52,159 nucleotides of DNA from Methanobrevibacter sp. GTDB lineage: Archaea; Methanobacteriota; Methanobacteria; Methanobacteriales; Methanobacteriaceae. Shown here piece by piece: positions 25,466-34,069 of the stretch. How positions within the stretch are numbered: position 1 is the first letter of the stretch; each line of letters starts with the position of its first letter. The stretch spans positions 1 through 52,159 of the forward strand of contig NZ_JAUNXI010000014.1 of the NCBI RefSeq assembly GCF_030539875.1, read 5' to 3'. The notes under the pieces were generated by a model. The model made no database searches and was not told the DNA's origin. It worked only from the letters and a program-made list of their open reading frames with translations. The position numbers and the translations under genes are program-made.

Positions 25466-26239
25466 TTAGAATTTTCTTATATTAATAACGTCGTAGTTAT
25501 TTTTAATCTGATCCAGCTGACTGTCGCTGCAATTGTAGACTCTGATTGTGATCTCGTCGGTAAGTCCGTTGATGTTGCCTAAAACGGAATTGGCATAGTC
25601 AAGTGTTTGTCCATTTGCGTTTTCAAGTATTATGCTATTGCCCAATCCACTGTTTGGTGTTTTGATAGCTAATCTTTTATCATTTGAATTGATTATATTT
25701 GTTATTTCCTGAATTTCCATTAAATCAAAAGAATCAAGTGTAACTGTTGTAGATATCTCAAAGTCGGCACCGGATAAGTTTTTATTCAGGTCATTTATTG
25801 TTTGGATTTTTTCCGGGCTGGCTTTAACCTCTACTAAGTTTTCATATTTGCTTCCATCGGTTTCAAGTGAAATTTTATCCACATAAACGTCTGCTTCAGG
25901 AATGCTTTTGTATAATCCAACTAAATAGCTTGTCTTATTGTCTTCAATAAGTATCTTAACGTCGGTTCCACCATTATTTCCAATCCATTTTACAGTACCG
26001 TTTACTGTCACTTTCTCTCCATCGCTTGCATTAAAACCGTCAACGACTGCTTTTACAATATATCCGTCTTTATAATAATTTGAATAAGTGTCTGGGATTT
26101 TATTGATTGTAGATGCATCGAATGCTGTTTTTTGGATTTCTGATGATTCGTCTGTTGTAATATGTATAAATGCAAAAGCTATTGCACCTATAACTAAAAT
26201 GATTAATATATAATCAATTATGGTAAATTTTTCCTTCAT
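25466..26239 (-). CDS. DUF4330-like membrane-anchored protein
   Basis: A 257-residue protein with one N-terminal anchor (FTIIDYILIILVIGAIAFAF) preceded by a short basic start, and an extracellular part of about 220 residues. The start resembles DUF4330 proteins, which begin with an IIDxLxxL-type helix. The domain is mainly beta and contains a repeated pattern. No cysteine cluster or enzyme motif is seen apart from one late Cys. It is upstream of, and probably co-transcribed with, the polysaccharide polymerase-like gene, so a role in surface glycan assembly is plausible. Confidence 0.6.
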   Translation of the reverse strand: MKEKFTIIDYILIILVIGAIAFAFIHITTDESSEIQKTAFDASTINKIPDTYSNYYKDGYIVKAVVDGFNASDGEKVTVNGTVKWIGNNGGTDVKILIEDNKTSYLVGLYKSIPEADVYVDKISLETDGSKYENLVEVKASPEKIQTINDLNKNLSGADFEISTTVTLDSFDLMEIQEITNIINSNDKRLAIKTPNSGLGNSIILENANGQTLDYANSVLGNINGLTDEITIRVYNCSDSQLDQIKNNYDVINIRKF

Positions 26240-26247
26240 GTTAAAAC

Positions 26248-26415
26248 CTAATCTTCATAAATAGCGCCGACCGGACAAACATCAACACATTCGCCGCAGT
26301 TATCGCATTTTTCAGCATCAATAATTACTGTGTAAGCTTTTCTTTCAATTGCTTCTTCTACACATACATCGATGCAATCTTCACAAACTCCACATTCTTC
26401 CATATCGATTTTCAA
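26248..26415 (-). CDS. 2[4Fe-4S] ferredoxin
   Basis: A 55-residue clostridial-type ferredoxin. Both cluster motifs are complete: CGVCEDCIDVCVE and CDNCGECVDVCPVGAI. In the first, the usual Pro after the fourth Cys is Val. The start is TTG 26415, with a GGTG site nine bases before it; ATG 26403 is possible but would remove four residues and lacks a ribosome site. Ferredoxins of this sort carry electrons for Por and hydrogenases. It begins the leftward series with DUF4330, eight bases upstream of that gene. Confidence 0.85.
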   Translation of the reverse strand: MKIDMEECGVCEDCIDVCVEEAIERKAYTVIIDAEKCDNCGECVDVCPVGAIYED

Positions 26416-26534
26416 TTAATACACCATTTTTATTATTTTAAAAATATATTTATATTATATATTTAAATAGTTTGTTACTCAATAGTATTTTGTAGTTTTA
26501 ATATTTTCATAGTAACTTGTCAAAAAAGGTAAGA

Positions 26535-26543
26535 TTTATATAC
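26535..26543 (+). promoter_or_regulatory. TATA box of the tRNA-Leu gene
   Basis: TTTATATAC ends 27 bases before the mature 5' end of tRNA-Leu, the usual archaeal distance. Confidence 0.65.
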
Positions 26544-26569
26544 TATGAAGATAAACATTATTATTGTAT

Positions 26570-26652
<83 letters not shown>

Positions 26653-26693
26653 CTATTTTACAATTTTTAGAATTTTTACTGATTCCTGACAGC

Positions 26694-26766
26694 GCCTTAG
26701 TGGCTCAGCCGGTAGAGCGCCACCTTGGTAAGGTGGAAGTCGGGGGTTCGAATCCCCCCTAAGGCT
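26694..26766 (+). tRNA. tRNA-Thr (anticodon GGT)
   Basis: A 73-base tRNA. The acceptor GCCTTAG (26694-26700) pairs with CTAAGGC (26759-26765), with discriminator T. The anticodon stem CCACC/GGTGG encloses TTGGTAA, anticodon GGT. The T arm is GGGGGTTCGAATCCCCC. CCA is not encoded. It is 41 bases after tRNA-Leu and probably co-transcribed with it; its end lies close to the convergent hcgF stop. Confidence 0.96.
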
Positions 26767-26773
26767 TTCTAAA

Positions 26774-27334
26774 CTATTTTTTTATAATTTCAACATTTTC
26801 TAAAGAGTTTATTTTGTCAAAATTATTGTTTAAAAGAAGTAATGTTATTTCTAAGGCTTTTTTAATTCCTGCTTCTGACCGCTTATAGAGATGTCTGCTG
26901 TTTAATTCATTTAAATCTGCATAAATGTCGGTGGTGGTTATTATTTCATATTCATTATTAATAATTGCTATTGCTCCATGGCCAACACCTGCTGTGGTTC
27001 CAATAGCTATATCACAATCGCTTAAGTTTTTAACGGCTTCCGCCATAATTTTGCTGACTTTTTTATCTCCAGTTTCGTCATAAACCTTTATTCCCTTAAT
27101 TAAATTGTCAGGTTCGGGGGGGTTTCTCACATTTAATATTTTCTCAACGGCTTCAATTGTTGGAATAAATAAACTGCAGGTCACGCTAAGTTCACCATAA
27201 TCAAAATCTCCATATTCTTTTGGGTCTTTAATATACTCCCTTCCGAAATAGCCCTTATAATTTTGAGCTAATGCATGCAGTTCCCTTCCGATTTTTCCCT
27301 GAGTAAAACATTCGGCTGTAGCTATTTTAATCAT
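26774..27334 (-). CDS. hcgF: HcgF, FeGP-cofactor biosynthesis protein
   Basis: A 186-residue protein that forms a thioester with the activated guanylylpyridinol carboxylate in FeGP cofactor synthesis. The start IKIATAECFTQGKIGRE places a cysteine at residue 9, the thioester residue described for the M. jannaschii enzyme. It is the last gene of the leftward hcg series, overlapping hcgE by eight bases. The C-terminus ends near the two convergent tRNA genes. Confidence 0.88.
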   Translation of the reverse strand: MIKIATAECFTQGKIGRELHALAQNYKGYFGREYIKDPKEYGDFDYGELSVTCSLFIPTIEAVEKILNVRNPPEPDNLIKGIKVYDETGDKKVSKIMAEAVKNLSDCDIAIGTTAGVGHGAIAIINNEYEIITTTDIYADLNELNSRHLYKRSEAGIKKALEITLLLLNNNFDKINSLENVEIIKK

Positions 27335-27977
27335 TTTTATCTCTTAATAATTTTAGTGAACTTATTGTAATTATTTTTGCAACTTCATCTAATGTATATG
27401 GTGTTACAGGTTCGCCATCTCTGATTAATTTGTTTGTTGTTAAAATTAAATGGTCTTTTGTAATTCCCTGAGCTCTCAGCTCTTCAACTGCAGGGTTATT
27501 ATTGTCGTATTGGGAAATATCTTTTATTACAATATCTTCATTTCCAAATCCGAATATTCCTGCTGTACCTATTGTTTTTGCACCTCTTTTTTGTGCATGT
27601 TTAATTATTTTGGCCGCAGTAGGTATTGTGTTGCCTCCTGCAATAACAATAATCACAACATCCCCTTTAATCAAATCTAAATTTTCGCTGCCAATATACT
27701 CGTTGTGACTTTCTATTTTTCGGTATTCCTCGTCATGTGTGCATAGTCTCTTTATGAAATCCGGTTTTCCCTCATCAATTTCAGCCCCGTAAAGTGTAAA
27801 AAGCACATCTCCTCCGGATATCTTCTGTCCATCAAATGCACCTATTATTTTCGGACCTCCTCTATGAACCTGCATCAGGTTAATAGCTATCCGTAATCCT
27901 AATCTTCCACATCCAATTAAGTCTATCCTGCCTTGGGGAACCTGTTTATCTTCCATTTTTTGTATTGCGTCTGCCAT
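27327..27977 (-). CDS. hcgE: HcgE, ThiF/E1-like adenylyltransferase of the FeGP pathway
   Basis: An E1/ThiF-like ATP-binding enzyme of about 216 residues. It adenylates the carboxy group of guanylylpyridinol for HcgF. The N-terminal IDLIGCGRLGLRIAINLM is the Rossmann ATP-binding loop, and DVVIIVIAGGNTIPTAAKII lies in mid-domain. It lacks the C-terminal zinc Cys pairs common in ThiF. GTG 27986 is part of the GTGATAAAA ribosome site, so ATG 27977 is the start. It lies between hcgD and hcgF, without gaps. Confidence 0.88.
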   Translation of the reverse strand: MADAIQKMEDKQVPQGRIDLIGCGRLGLRIAINLMQVHRGGPKIIGAFDGQKISGGDVLFTLYGAEIDEGKPDFIKRLCTHDEEYRKIESHNEYIGSENLDLIKGDVVIIVIAGGNTIPTAAKIIKHAQKRGAKTIGTAGIFGFGNEDIVIKDISQYDNNNPAVEELRAQGITKDHLILTTNKLIRDGEPVTPYTLDEVAKIITISSLKLLRDKND

Positions 27978-27986
27978 TTTTATCAC

Positions 27987-28682
27987 TTATATTTGTTCAA
28001 TCGGCCTTTTATCAATAACCTCAACATTGATGTCAAGCTCTTCTAAAAGTTCGGATAATTGGTATAATCCAGGAATTTCACTTTCGTGATGGCCTAAATC
28101 AATTAAAGGGATTTTCAGATTTTTTGCAAGAATTGCAGTTTCATGTGTTAAATCGCCTGAAATTAACAAATCCAATTCTTTTTCTTTAGCCAGTCTGATG
28201 TAATCCGGATTTTTAAGGCCAAATCCTGATATGACTCCAATTTTATTTAGCTGCATATTGTCATTTAATTTATTTACAGTCCGGACATTTTCAAAATTAT
28301 CTGAAACTATTTCCTTCAACTGTCTGAATGTAAAATTTGTTTTACAAATTCTTCCGATATTTGTTTGCTTATCAAATATATCAACGACATCTAATTTCAA
28401 TTTTTTTGCCAGAGCATCATTTGCCCCTCCATCAACAATGTCCCAGTTTGAATGAATTGTGTAAGTGGATGTTTTGGGAGCAAATAATGGGGGGTGATGT
28501 GTAATGACTAAAGTGCCTGTGCTGTAAGTGTCATCTTCAGGCAGCAGGTCCATGTAAATTTTAATGGAGCCAACATCTTGATTTGCATCATATTCTCCTG
28601 CAAAACCAATGTTGTCATGAGGCAATGCGAAAGTTTCGGGTATTTTTTTGTTTAAAAAACAGGCTATATCTTTAAGTCTCAT
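27987..28682 (-). CDS. hcgD: HcgD, Nif3-like dinuclear iron protein
   Basis: A 231-residue Nif3/NGG1p-interacting-factor-like protein. The metal-binding residues typical of the family appear as TLVITHHPPLF (adjacent histidines) and near the end GHHESEIPG. HcgD of methanogens binds two iron atoms and is proposed to supply iron for the FeGP cofactor. It starts directly after the stop of hcgC and ends directly before hcgE, so the genes are tightly coupled. Confidence 0.9.
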   Translation of the reverse strand: MRLKDIACFLNKKIPETFALPHDNIGFAGEYDANQDVGSIKIYMDLLPEDDTYSTGTLVITHHPPLFAPKTSTYTIHSNWDIVDGGANDALAKKLKLDVVDIFDKQTNIGRICKTNFTFRQLKEIVSDNFENVRTVNKLNDNMQLNKIGVISGFGLKNPDYIRLAKEKELDLLISGDLTHETAILAKNLKIPLIDLGHHESEIPGLYQLSELLEELDINVEVIDKRPIEQI

Positions 28683-29468
28683 TTAAATCATTTCAGATTT
28701 TATTCTATCCAGTTCATAATAAATAAGCTCGTCACAGTCAAAAGGATTGATTGTAGATACTTTAAATGCGGATTTATCTGTTAGTTTTACAAACTTATTA
28801 ATATTTTTCTCTTTAAAAATAACTTCTTCAAAAAATCCCATTTCACAGGCACTATACAAAATTCCTTCTTTGTTGAAGCAGCTGTTCAGCACATTATTTA
28901 AAATACCTATTGTTAAGGTCATTGTTCCTGAAGTTTTTGTATTAATTCCTTTTGTTTTTATAATGGCTTTGTGTATTGCATTTGCTGCATTCAACCGTTC
29001 ATGAATGTTATTCTTATCTTTTAATAATTTATCATTGTCTTCAGCTATCGGATCTTCGATTATGAAAGTATTTACATTAAATTTTGATGATTGCTCAGCA
29101 GTAATGCCTCCAAATCCTGTTGTGTCAATAACAACTTCTCCAGTGTAAATCAGATTCAAATCCGATGAAAAATTAACTTTATTTTTAAGTTTTCCTCCGA
29201 TAGAAGTATACAATAACTGTTCTAAATGAGGATAAATATCAACTAATAAAATATTATTATATTTTTCACTTAATTTTTTAACTATCCCCACGCCTGTAAA
29301 ATATGTTCCGATAACTATTATTTTGGTGTCATTGTCAAGATTCAACTTTTCTAAATAGCTATATACGGCTTGTGATTTTTCACATATTATTTCATTAAAA
29401 ATATCTATTAATCTTGTTTTGGATTTGAGCGTAAGCACTTCAGAAGTAATTCCCACATCAACATTCAT
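28683..29468 (-). CDS. hcgC: HcgC, pyridinol C3-methyltransferase
   Basis: A 261-residue Rossmann-fold protein. HcgC transfers the methyl from SAM to C3 of the pyridinol ring of the FeGP precursor. The start VDVGITSEVLTLKSKTRLID and TKIIVIGTYFTGVGIVKKLS (a nucleotide-fold glycine loop) fit the family, with VIDTTGFGG in mid-sequence. Four bases separate it from hcgB. Function is by family and cluster membership; there is no classical methyltransferase motif that I could recognise alone. Confidence 0.87.
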   Translation of the reverse strand: MNVDVGITSEVLTLKSKTRLIDIFNEIICEKSQAVYSYLEKLNLDNDTKIIVIGTYFTGVGIVKKLSEKYNNILLVDIYPHLEQLLYTSIGGKLKNKVNFSSDLNLIYTGEVVIDTTGFGGITAEQSSKFNVNTFIIEDPIAEDNDKLLKDKNNIHERLNAANAIHKAIIKTKGINTKTSGTMTLTIGILNNVLNSCFNKEGILYSACEMGFFEEVIFKEKNINKFVKLTDKSAFKVSTINPFDCDELIYYELDRIKSEMI

Positions 29469-29471
29469 TTT

Positions 29472-29951
29472 TTAGCCTTCTTTATTGAATCCAATTTTTT
29501 CCAATGCTTCACATGCCTCTCTGTAAACTGCCTGTTCTATTGTTTTTTTATGAATCAGATGTGAAGGTGATGTTCCGCAGGTTAAAATTCTTCCTTTATT
29601 GTCTATAAAAATAAGTAGTGATCCGGAACCCGGTATGCCTAATCTGCCTCTTGCAATTATTAAATCTGCATCACTTTGGTCTAATGCCATGTATGCCTTT
29701 GCAAGAGCAGGAATTCTGCTTGTATCTGCAGAATTTGTATTGATTTGAAGTATTTTTGCTTGAGGTAGGTTATATTCATTTAAAACTTTGTTTAACACTT
29801 CAACTTTGATTCCATTTTTATTTGGGATATATACTTTCTTAGCATTTTTTATATAGTCTTGAATCTCCCGTATTTCTTCAAGGGTATCTCCAAATCTGGA
29901 GTTATTTCTAGATTCTTCAAATGCATTATGTATCATCTTTTCAAATGCCAT
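29472..29951 (-). CDS. hcgB: HcgB, pyridinol guanylyltransferase
   Basis: A protein of about 159 residues. HcgB attaches GMP from GTP to the pyridinol hydroxyl, making guanylylpyridinol. The conserved GDTLEEIREIQDYIKNAKKV and ARGRLGIPGSGSLL with the glycine-rich loop are family hallmarks. The frame opens at TTG 29966, but ATG 29951 with TGATATT before it is the likely start. It is between hcgA (nine-base gap or less) and hcgC. Confidence 0.9.
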   Translation of the reverse strand: MAFEKMIHNAFEESRNNSRFGDTLEEIREIQDYIKNAKKVYIPNKNGIKVEVLNKVLNEYNLPQAKILQINTNSADTSRIPALAKAYMALDQSDADLIIARGRLGIPGSGSLLIFIDNKGRILTCGTSPSHLIHKKTIEQAVYREACEALEKIGFNKEG

Positions 29952-29975
29952 AATATCATATCTCAAATATGATGA

Positions 29976-30974
29976 TTAAATAGTTTGAGGTATCAGTCCC
30001 AGTTTTTCAATCACATTAACTACTTTATTGTAATTTCCGTATTCCGGTGCACCAACGCCTTTCACTTCATGGGGGTAGTTGTCTGCAATGACGGTGGCTA
30101 AATTATTCGCACCTGCTTTTAGTGAAAACTCCACATTTTCAGGACCAACAGTTGGAGTGGGCATTGTAATTCTAATGTTTGGATACATTATGCGGGTAAC
30201 TGCAACGATTTTCAGCTGCTCTTTTAATGGGAATGGTTTTTCATTTGCCATAGGAGTGTCCTCATATGGATTAAAACCCATAATCGGAATTTCCTCTAGG
30301 GTTTTAAAGTTACTTAAATAACGCAGGTGTTTTAATCTGTCTTCAACGCTTTCCCCAATTCCTAAAAGCAATCCTGAAGACAATCCTATTCCTGCATCGC
30401 TTATGCGTTTACAAGTTAAAATTCGATGATTTAGTGAATCACCAGGTTTTCTTTTAGAAAATACCTCTTCGTTAATTGTTTCTAAGTTACAACAAATGGT
30501 ATCTACGCCTAATTCTCCTAATTCATTTATGGATTTTTTAGTTAAATCTCCACCAACATTAACCAGAATTTCCAAATTGGAGTTGCTTTTAACTATTTTG
30601 CATGCATTAACTACCTGCTTGCCTTTATAACCGTATCCTCCGGAGCAGCTTACACGGGGAATGCGTGCTTCTTTTATGGATTCAACAGCATTAAGAATTT
30701 CTTCGTTTGATTTATAAAAAGCATTATAATATCCTTTTTTGGATGTTTTCTCTGCAAATCCGCAATATTCGCATCTAGGTTGTATCTGACATTTGTTTGT
30801 GACATGTATTGTGGATGTTAATTTAATTGTTTTTGATTCCTGGCTTCTTATTTTTGCAGCTGTATCAAATAACTTTTGCATGTCTTCGTCATTATTTATA
30901 TTTAATAACTCTAAAAATTCATCATCAGTTAAATTTTTTCCCTGTTCTGCTTTTATTAAAATTTCATCAATCAT
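29976..30974 (-). CDS. hcgA: HcgA, radical SAM enzyme of FeGP cofactor synthesis
   Basis: A BioB-like radical SAM enzyme of about 332 residues. The cluster motif is CQIQPRCEYCGF, i.e. CX5CX2C, the unusual spacing reported for HcgA instead of CX3CX2C. SCSGGYGYKG and the EVFSKRKPGDSLNHR region follow, and the fold ends with TMPTPTVGPENVEFSL. GAGGG lies six bases before ATG 30974, which I prefer to ATG 30980. It is first of hcgABCDEF, 119 bases after hmd and beyond a terminator-like hairpin, so part of its expression may come by read-through from hmd. Confidence 0.92.
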   Translation of the reverse strand: MIDEILIKAEQGKNLTDDEFLELLNINNDEDMQKLFDTAAKIRSQESKTIKLTSTIHVTNKCQIQPRCEYCGFAEKTSKKGYYNAFYKSNEEILNAVESIKEARIPRVSCSGGYGYKGKQVVNACKIVKSNSNLEILVNVGGDLTKKSINELGELGVDTICCNLETINEEVFSKRKPGDSLNHRILTCKRISDAGIGLSSGLLLGIGESVEDRLKHLRYLSNFKTLEEIPIMGFNPYEDTPMANEKPFPLKEQLKIVAVTRIMYPNIRITMPTPTVGPENVEFSLKAGANNLATVIADNYPHEVKGVGAPEYGNYNKVVNVIEKLGLIPQTI

Positions 30975-31064
30975 ACACATCCCTCTTTATTATTCGCTTT
31001 AAAAATAGGATTTAACTTATTTTTTAATAGTTGATTTCGCAGCGATTAAGAAATAAGTTAAAAA

Positions 31065-31088
31065 AATTGTTGGAATTAACCAACAATT
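31065..31088 (-). terminator. Hairpin terminator downstream of hmd
   Basis: On the minus strand AATTGTTGG (31080-31088 inverse) pairs with CCAACAATT (31065-31073 inverse) around TTAATT, nine perfect pairs, followed by TTTTTT. It is placed 12 bases after the hmd stop. It probably raises hmd mRNA relative to hcgA. Confidence 0.65.
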
Positions 31089-31099
31089 AGTTAACTTGT

Positions 31100-32113
31100 T
31101 TATTTGTCTTTACCTAAGTAATCTAATACGGTTGGGACAATTTCGGATAATGAACCGAAGTTCATTGAGTCAGCAGTACCTAATAATGCTGCTGGGTTTA
31201 AAGCATCATCCATTTTGTCAATACCTTCATCTTGCATTAATGCAGTTACTTGGGTTAAAGCTTCGTTAGCCATCATTTGTGCAAATCCTGCAGGTGCTCC
31301 TAAAATTTGAGTTACGGTGTCTCTGTAAGCTAAAATACCTGCATAGGTAATTGCAGTTACTGCAGAACACATGTCACATACTGGACCTACCATGTTTGCA
31401 GGTAATGTGAATGCGGATCCTCTTGCTTTTTGACCTAAGTCCATTAATGTGTCAATGGATGCTTGGTCAGCAAAACCTTCTGCGATGTAAACTTGTCCTT
31501 TCATTTCAGGTACAGCACCGGGGTGGTAGGAAGCTACATTTACATTGGTTCCTAAGTCCTCGAAGATTTTGTTTAATCCGGTAGTTGGAATGGTACATGC
31601 ATGAGTTACGATTGCGCCTTCTTTAATGTTGTCAGCAAATTTTTCGATAATGGCCGGTTGCATTCCACCTTCTGGTAACCAGGTCATTACCCAGTCAGCA
31701 TCTGCAACAGCTTCACAATCATCAGTAGTAATTTTCATTCCTAAATCTTCAGGGTGAGTAAAGTGAATAGCTCCTTTGGATGGTTTAGGAACAGTTTCAG
31801 CTAATTCTGCTACTTTTGCTCTAATTGCAGGCATTACTTCTTCAGGGTTTCCAGCTTTGTGTGCAGCAATTACTTCAGAGTAATCGAAGTCATCTACAAC
31901 TGTGAAATCTCCGTCAAAAGTTGGATCAGATACGACAATTTCATCTACTCCAGCTAATTCTAATAACTCAGCACCCATTTCGATGGTTGAGTGAGTCATT
32001 GAAATGTTTTCTTTTCCGGTAAGTTCTGCAACTTCACAAGCTCTTGAGAAGTTTGTAATTCCTGCTGCTGCATGAGTTCTGTAACATCCTGCACCTAAAA
32101 TTGCTACTTTCAT
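31100..32113 (-). CDS. hmd: Hmd, [Fe]-hydrogenase (H2-forming methylene-H4MPT dehydrogenase)
   Basis: A 337-residue iron-only hydrogenase. It converts methenyl-H4MPT and H2 to methylene-H4MPT in CO2 reduction to methane and needs no nickel. The N-terminal VAILGAGCYRTHAAAG includes the conserved His14. The iron ligand is the Cys in VTHACTIPTTG, residue 173 here (Cys176 in M. jannaschii numbering). MNFGSLSEIVPTVLD closes the chain. GGAGAT precedes ATG 32113. Codon use is that of a highly expressed gene. It is divergent from hcgG; three AGTAWTACT elements lie between. Confidence 0.97.
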   Translation of the reverse strand: MKVAILGAGCYRTHAAAGITNFSRACEVAELTGKENISMTHSTIEMGAELLELAGVDEIVVSDPTFDGDFTVVDDFDYSEVIAAHKAGNPEEVMPAIRAKVAELAETVPKPSKGAIHFTHPEDLGMKITTDDCEAVADADWVMTWLPEGGMQPAIIEKFADNIKEGAIVTHACTIPTTGLNKIFEDLGTNVNVASYHPGAVPEMKGQVYIAEGFADQASIDTLMDLGQKARGSAFTLPANMVGPVCDMCSAVTAITYAGILAYRDTVTQILGAPAGFAQMMANEALTQVTALMQDEGIDKMDDALNPAALLGTADSMNFGSLSEIVPTVLDYLGKDK

Positions 32114-32489
32114 TTTTTTATCTCCTTTATTTTAAATATTCTTTTTCTAATTTCTATTTTTCTGAAAGATTCTTACTACAATGCTTTTTAAGGGTATGTA
32201 TTTTTTTGTTGTTTTGACCTATTTTCTATAGTTGTTAAAACATGTAGTAATATTTTTTATTAAATTTGTGCTACTATTTAAATCTTTATATTTGTCTTTA
32301 AACTAGTATTACTTTTTTTATCATATCTGTTTTTTAGTAATACTTGTATTAACTTTTTCTTTATATGAATAAAATAGTATTACTTTTGCTTTTTCTATTT
32401 AATCGGATTTAAACTAATATAAATCAAAAAGTTTTTATCTGATAATTTTACTTAAATATATTTAGAATTTGATGTGGAGGATTCTTTTC
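32114..32489. promoter_or_regulatory. Divergent hmd/hcgG control region with three AGTAWTACT elements
   Basis: The elements are TAGTATTACT (32304-32313), TAGTAATACT (32335-32344, followed by TGTATTAA) and TAGTATTACT (32375-32384). A weaker TAGTAATATT is at 32245. A leftward TATA region for hmd (inverse of CTATTTAAATCTTTATATTTG, about 32273-32293) is beside the first; a rightward TATA for hcgG (AATATAAAT at 32416-32424) follows the third. A long hmd leader of over 100 bases is implied. There is no gene in this stretch. Confidence 0.55.
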
Positions 32490-33986
32490 ATGTACGATTT
32501 AATTAAAGATGCAGTTCACGATGATGCTGCTGCAGTTGAAATATCAAAAATGGATAAAGATGTGGGTTCTGTTGTTGATGCAATATCTGAACTTTCATTG
32601 GAAGAGACTATGAAATTGGGGATGCGTTTTAAAAGGTTTCCTTTGGGATGCGATTTAACAGAAGTTGTTGTTGGAACCTGCGCATCTGATTTGGAATTGG
32701 TTGATTTATTGGGTAACTGCCGATTGGCCGACATGATTGGTGCACCTATTCATATTTGCGCTTACGCTTTTTCAGACATTGGCGAAAAATTTGGAATGAC
32801 TGGTCTTGAAGTAATGAAAAAGGTTCATGAAATTGTCGATGTTCCTCTTGACTTGGATCATTTTGGTGAAAATGGTGCTATGAGACTTCCAAAAAACATC
32901 ACAGGATGTGGTGGGGAATGCTATAATAAAGGTCCAGTATTTACAGAATGCCCTCGCGGGAGAATTCATGAACGTTTAATCAACAAAGAACTGGAACAGA
33001 AAATGGATAAGAATGATTGGGTTAAATTATCTTCTTCAGTTGCGGTTAATGTTTCATCAGAACAGACAGGTGAAGCTCATGCAGCTCCATTAAGAGAGGC
33101 TAAAGATATTGCGGATTTGGCTAAAGAATACGGTAAAGGTTTAGAGTCAATCATGTTTGTTGGAGATGGATATGAAGAAGTAATAGTCGGCTTTGAGAAA
33201 TCCATTGAACTTGGTGCTGATGTTATTGTTGTTGAAGGAGGACCGTTCAACAGATGCGAAAACGCTACTGAAGGATATGCAAAAACAATCGCCGCTGCAA
33301 GAATACTGTCTCCGGGCAAAGTTGTTGCAACCAACGGAGCTTATGAAAATGAAGTTAGGGCAGGTCTTAGAACAGGTTTAAATATGGTCATAACAGGATT
33401 TCCTAAAAATCATCACGGGTATATGTGTGGTTATGAACCTGGAACTGCAAGAAGAGGAAAATTTGGCCTTCCCCGTGTAATTCAGATAATTAATGAGGAG
33501 TTTCCAAACAGGGGGCTTCCTGCCCAGAAACATGATTTGCTTGCAATAGCCACTGCTGTAAAATTTGCAGGTTCAGATAACATTTATCCTAATAAGATAG
33601 GATCATATCATGTAGGTGATGCTCATTGGGCAACATTGGTTAATTCAAGAATGTATCAGAATATTGAATTAAAACACACCTTAAACGATGTTGTCAACTT
33701 AACTGAAGGAAATACTGTTTCCTTACATGGCGGAAGATTTATTTCATGGGTGCTTGCCAAAGAATTAGACAAGCATGTCGATGAAATTATTATTTCTGAT
33801 GTGGATAAATGGGTATTGGACAATACTGTTAACAATCTGCAGGATGAACTAAATGCTACAATCATTCCTGAAAGTGATGATAAGGTCGCATCGAGCCAGG
33901 CTGATTTTTCCATAGCATCATCAACCATGATTCCGGTTAAAGAGAATATTTTGAAAAAAGTACCTAATGCCCTGACTATTGTTTAA
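32490..33986 (+). CDS. hcgG: HcgG, FeGP-cofactor biosynthesis protein
   Basis: A protein of about 498 residues, the largest of the hmd-co-occurring gene products. It is recognised by its place opposite hmd and by the segment GCGGECYNKGPVFTECPRGRIHE, a Cys-rich loop that may hold metal or a cofactor. Also visible are GGPFNRCENATEGYAK and MVITGFPKNHHGYMCGYEPG. TTG 32469 opens the frame, but GGAGG before ATG 32490 shows the start. Its exact reaction in making the pyridinol or the iron-acyl-carbonyl unit is not certain. Confidence 0.88.
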   Translation: MYDLIKDAVHDDAAAVEISKMDKDVGSVVDAISELSLEETMKLGMRFKRFPLGCDLTEVVVGTCASDLELVDLLGNCRLADMIGAPIHICAYAFSDIGEKFGMTGLEVMKKVHEIVDVPLDLDHFGENGAMRLPKNITGCGGECYNKGPVFTECPRGRIHERLINKELEQKMDKNDWVKLSSSVAVNVSSEQTGEAHAAPLREAKDIADLAKEYGKGLESIMFVGDGYEEVIVGFEKSIELGADVIVVEGGPFNRCENATEGYAKTIAAARILSPGKVVATNGAYENEVRAGLRTGLNMVITGFPKNHHGYMCGYEPGTARRGKFGLPRVIQIINEEFPNRGLPAQKHDLLAIATAVKFAGSDNIYPNKIGSYHVGDAHWATLVNSRMYQNIELKHTLNDVVNLTEGNTVSLHGGRFISWVLAKELDKHVDEIIISDVDKWVLDNTVNNLQDELNATIIPESDDKVASSQADFSIASSTMIPVKENILKKVPNALTIV

Positions 33987-34069
33987 ATTTTCCTTAAAGT
34001 TTAAATTTATTAAAAATAAATAATATTATGATATTGTTTATTTTTTAATTAAATTTTTTAAGGTGAATT

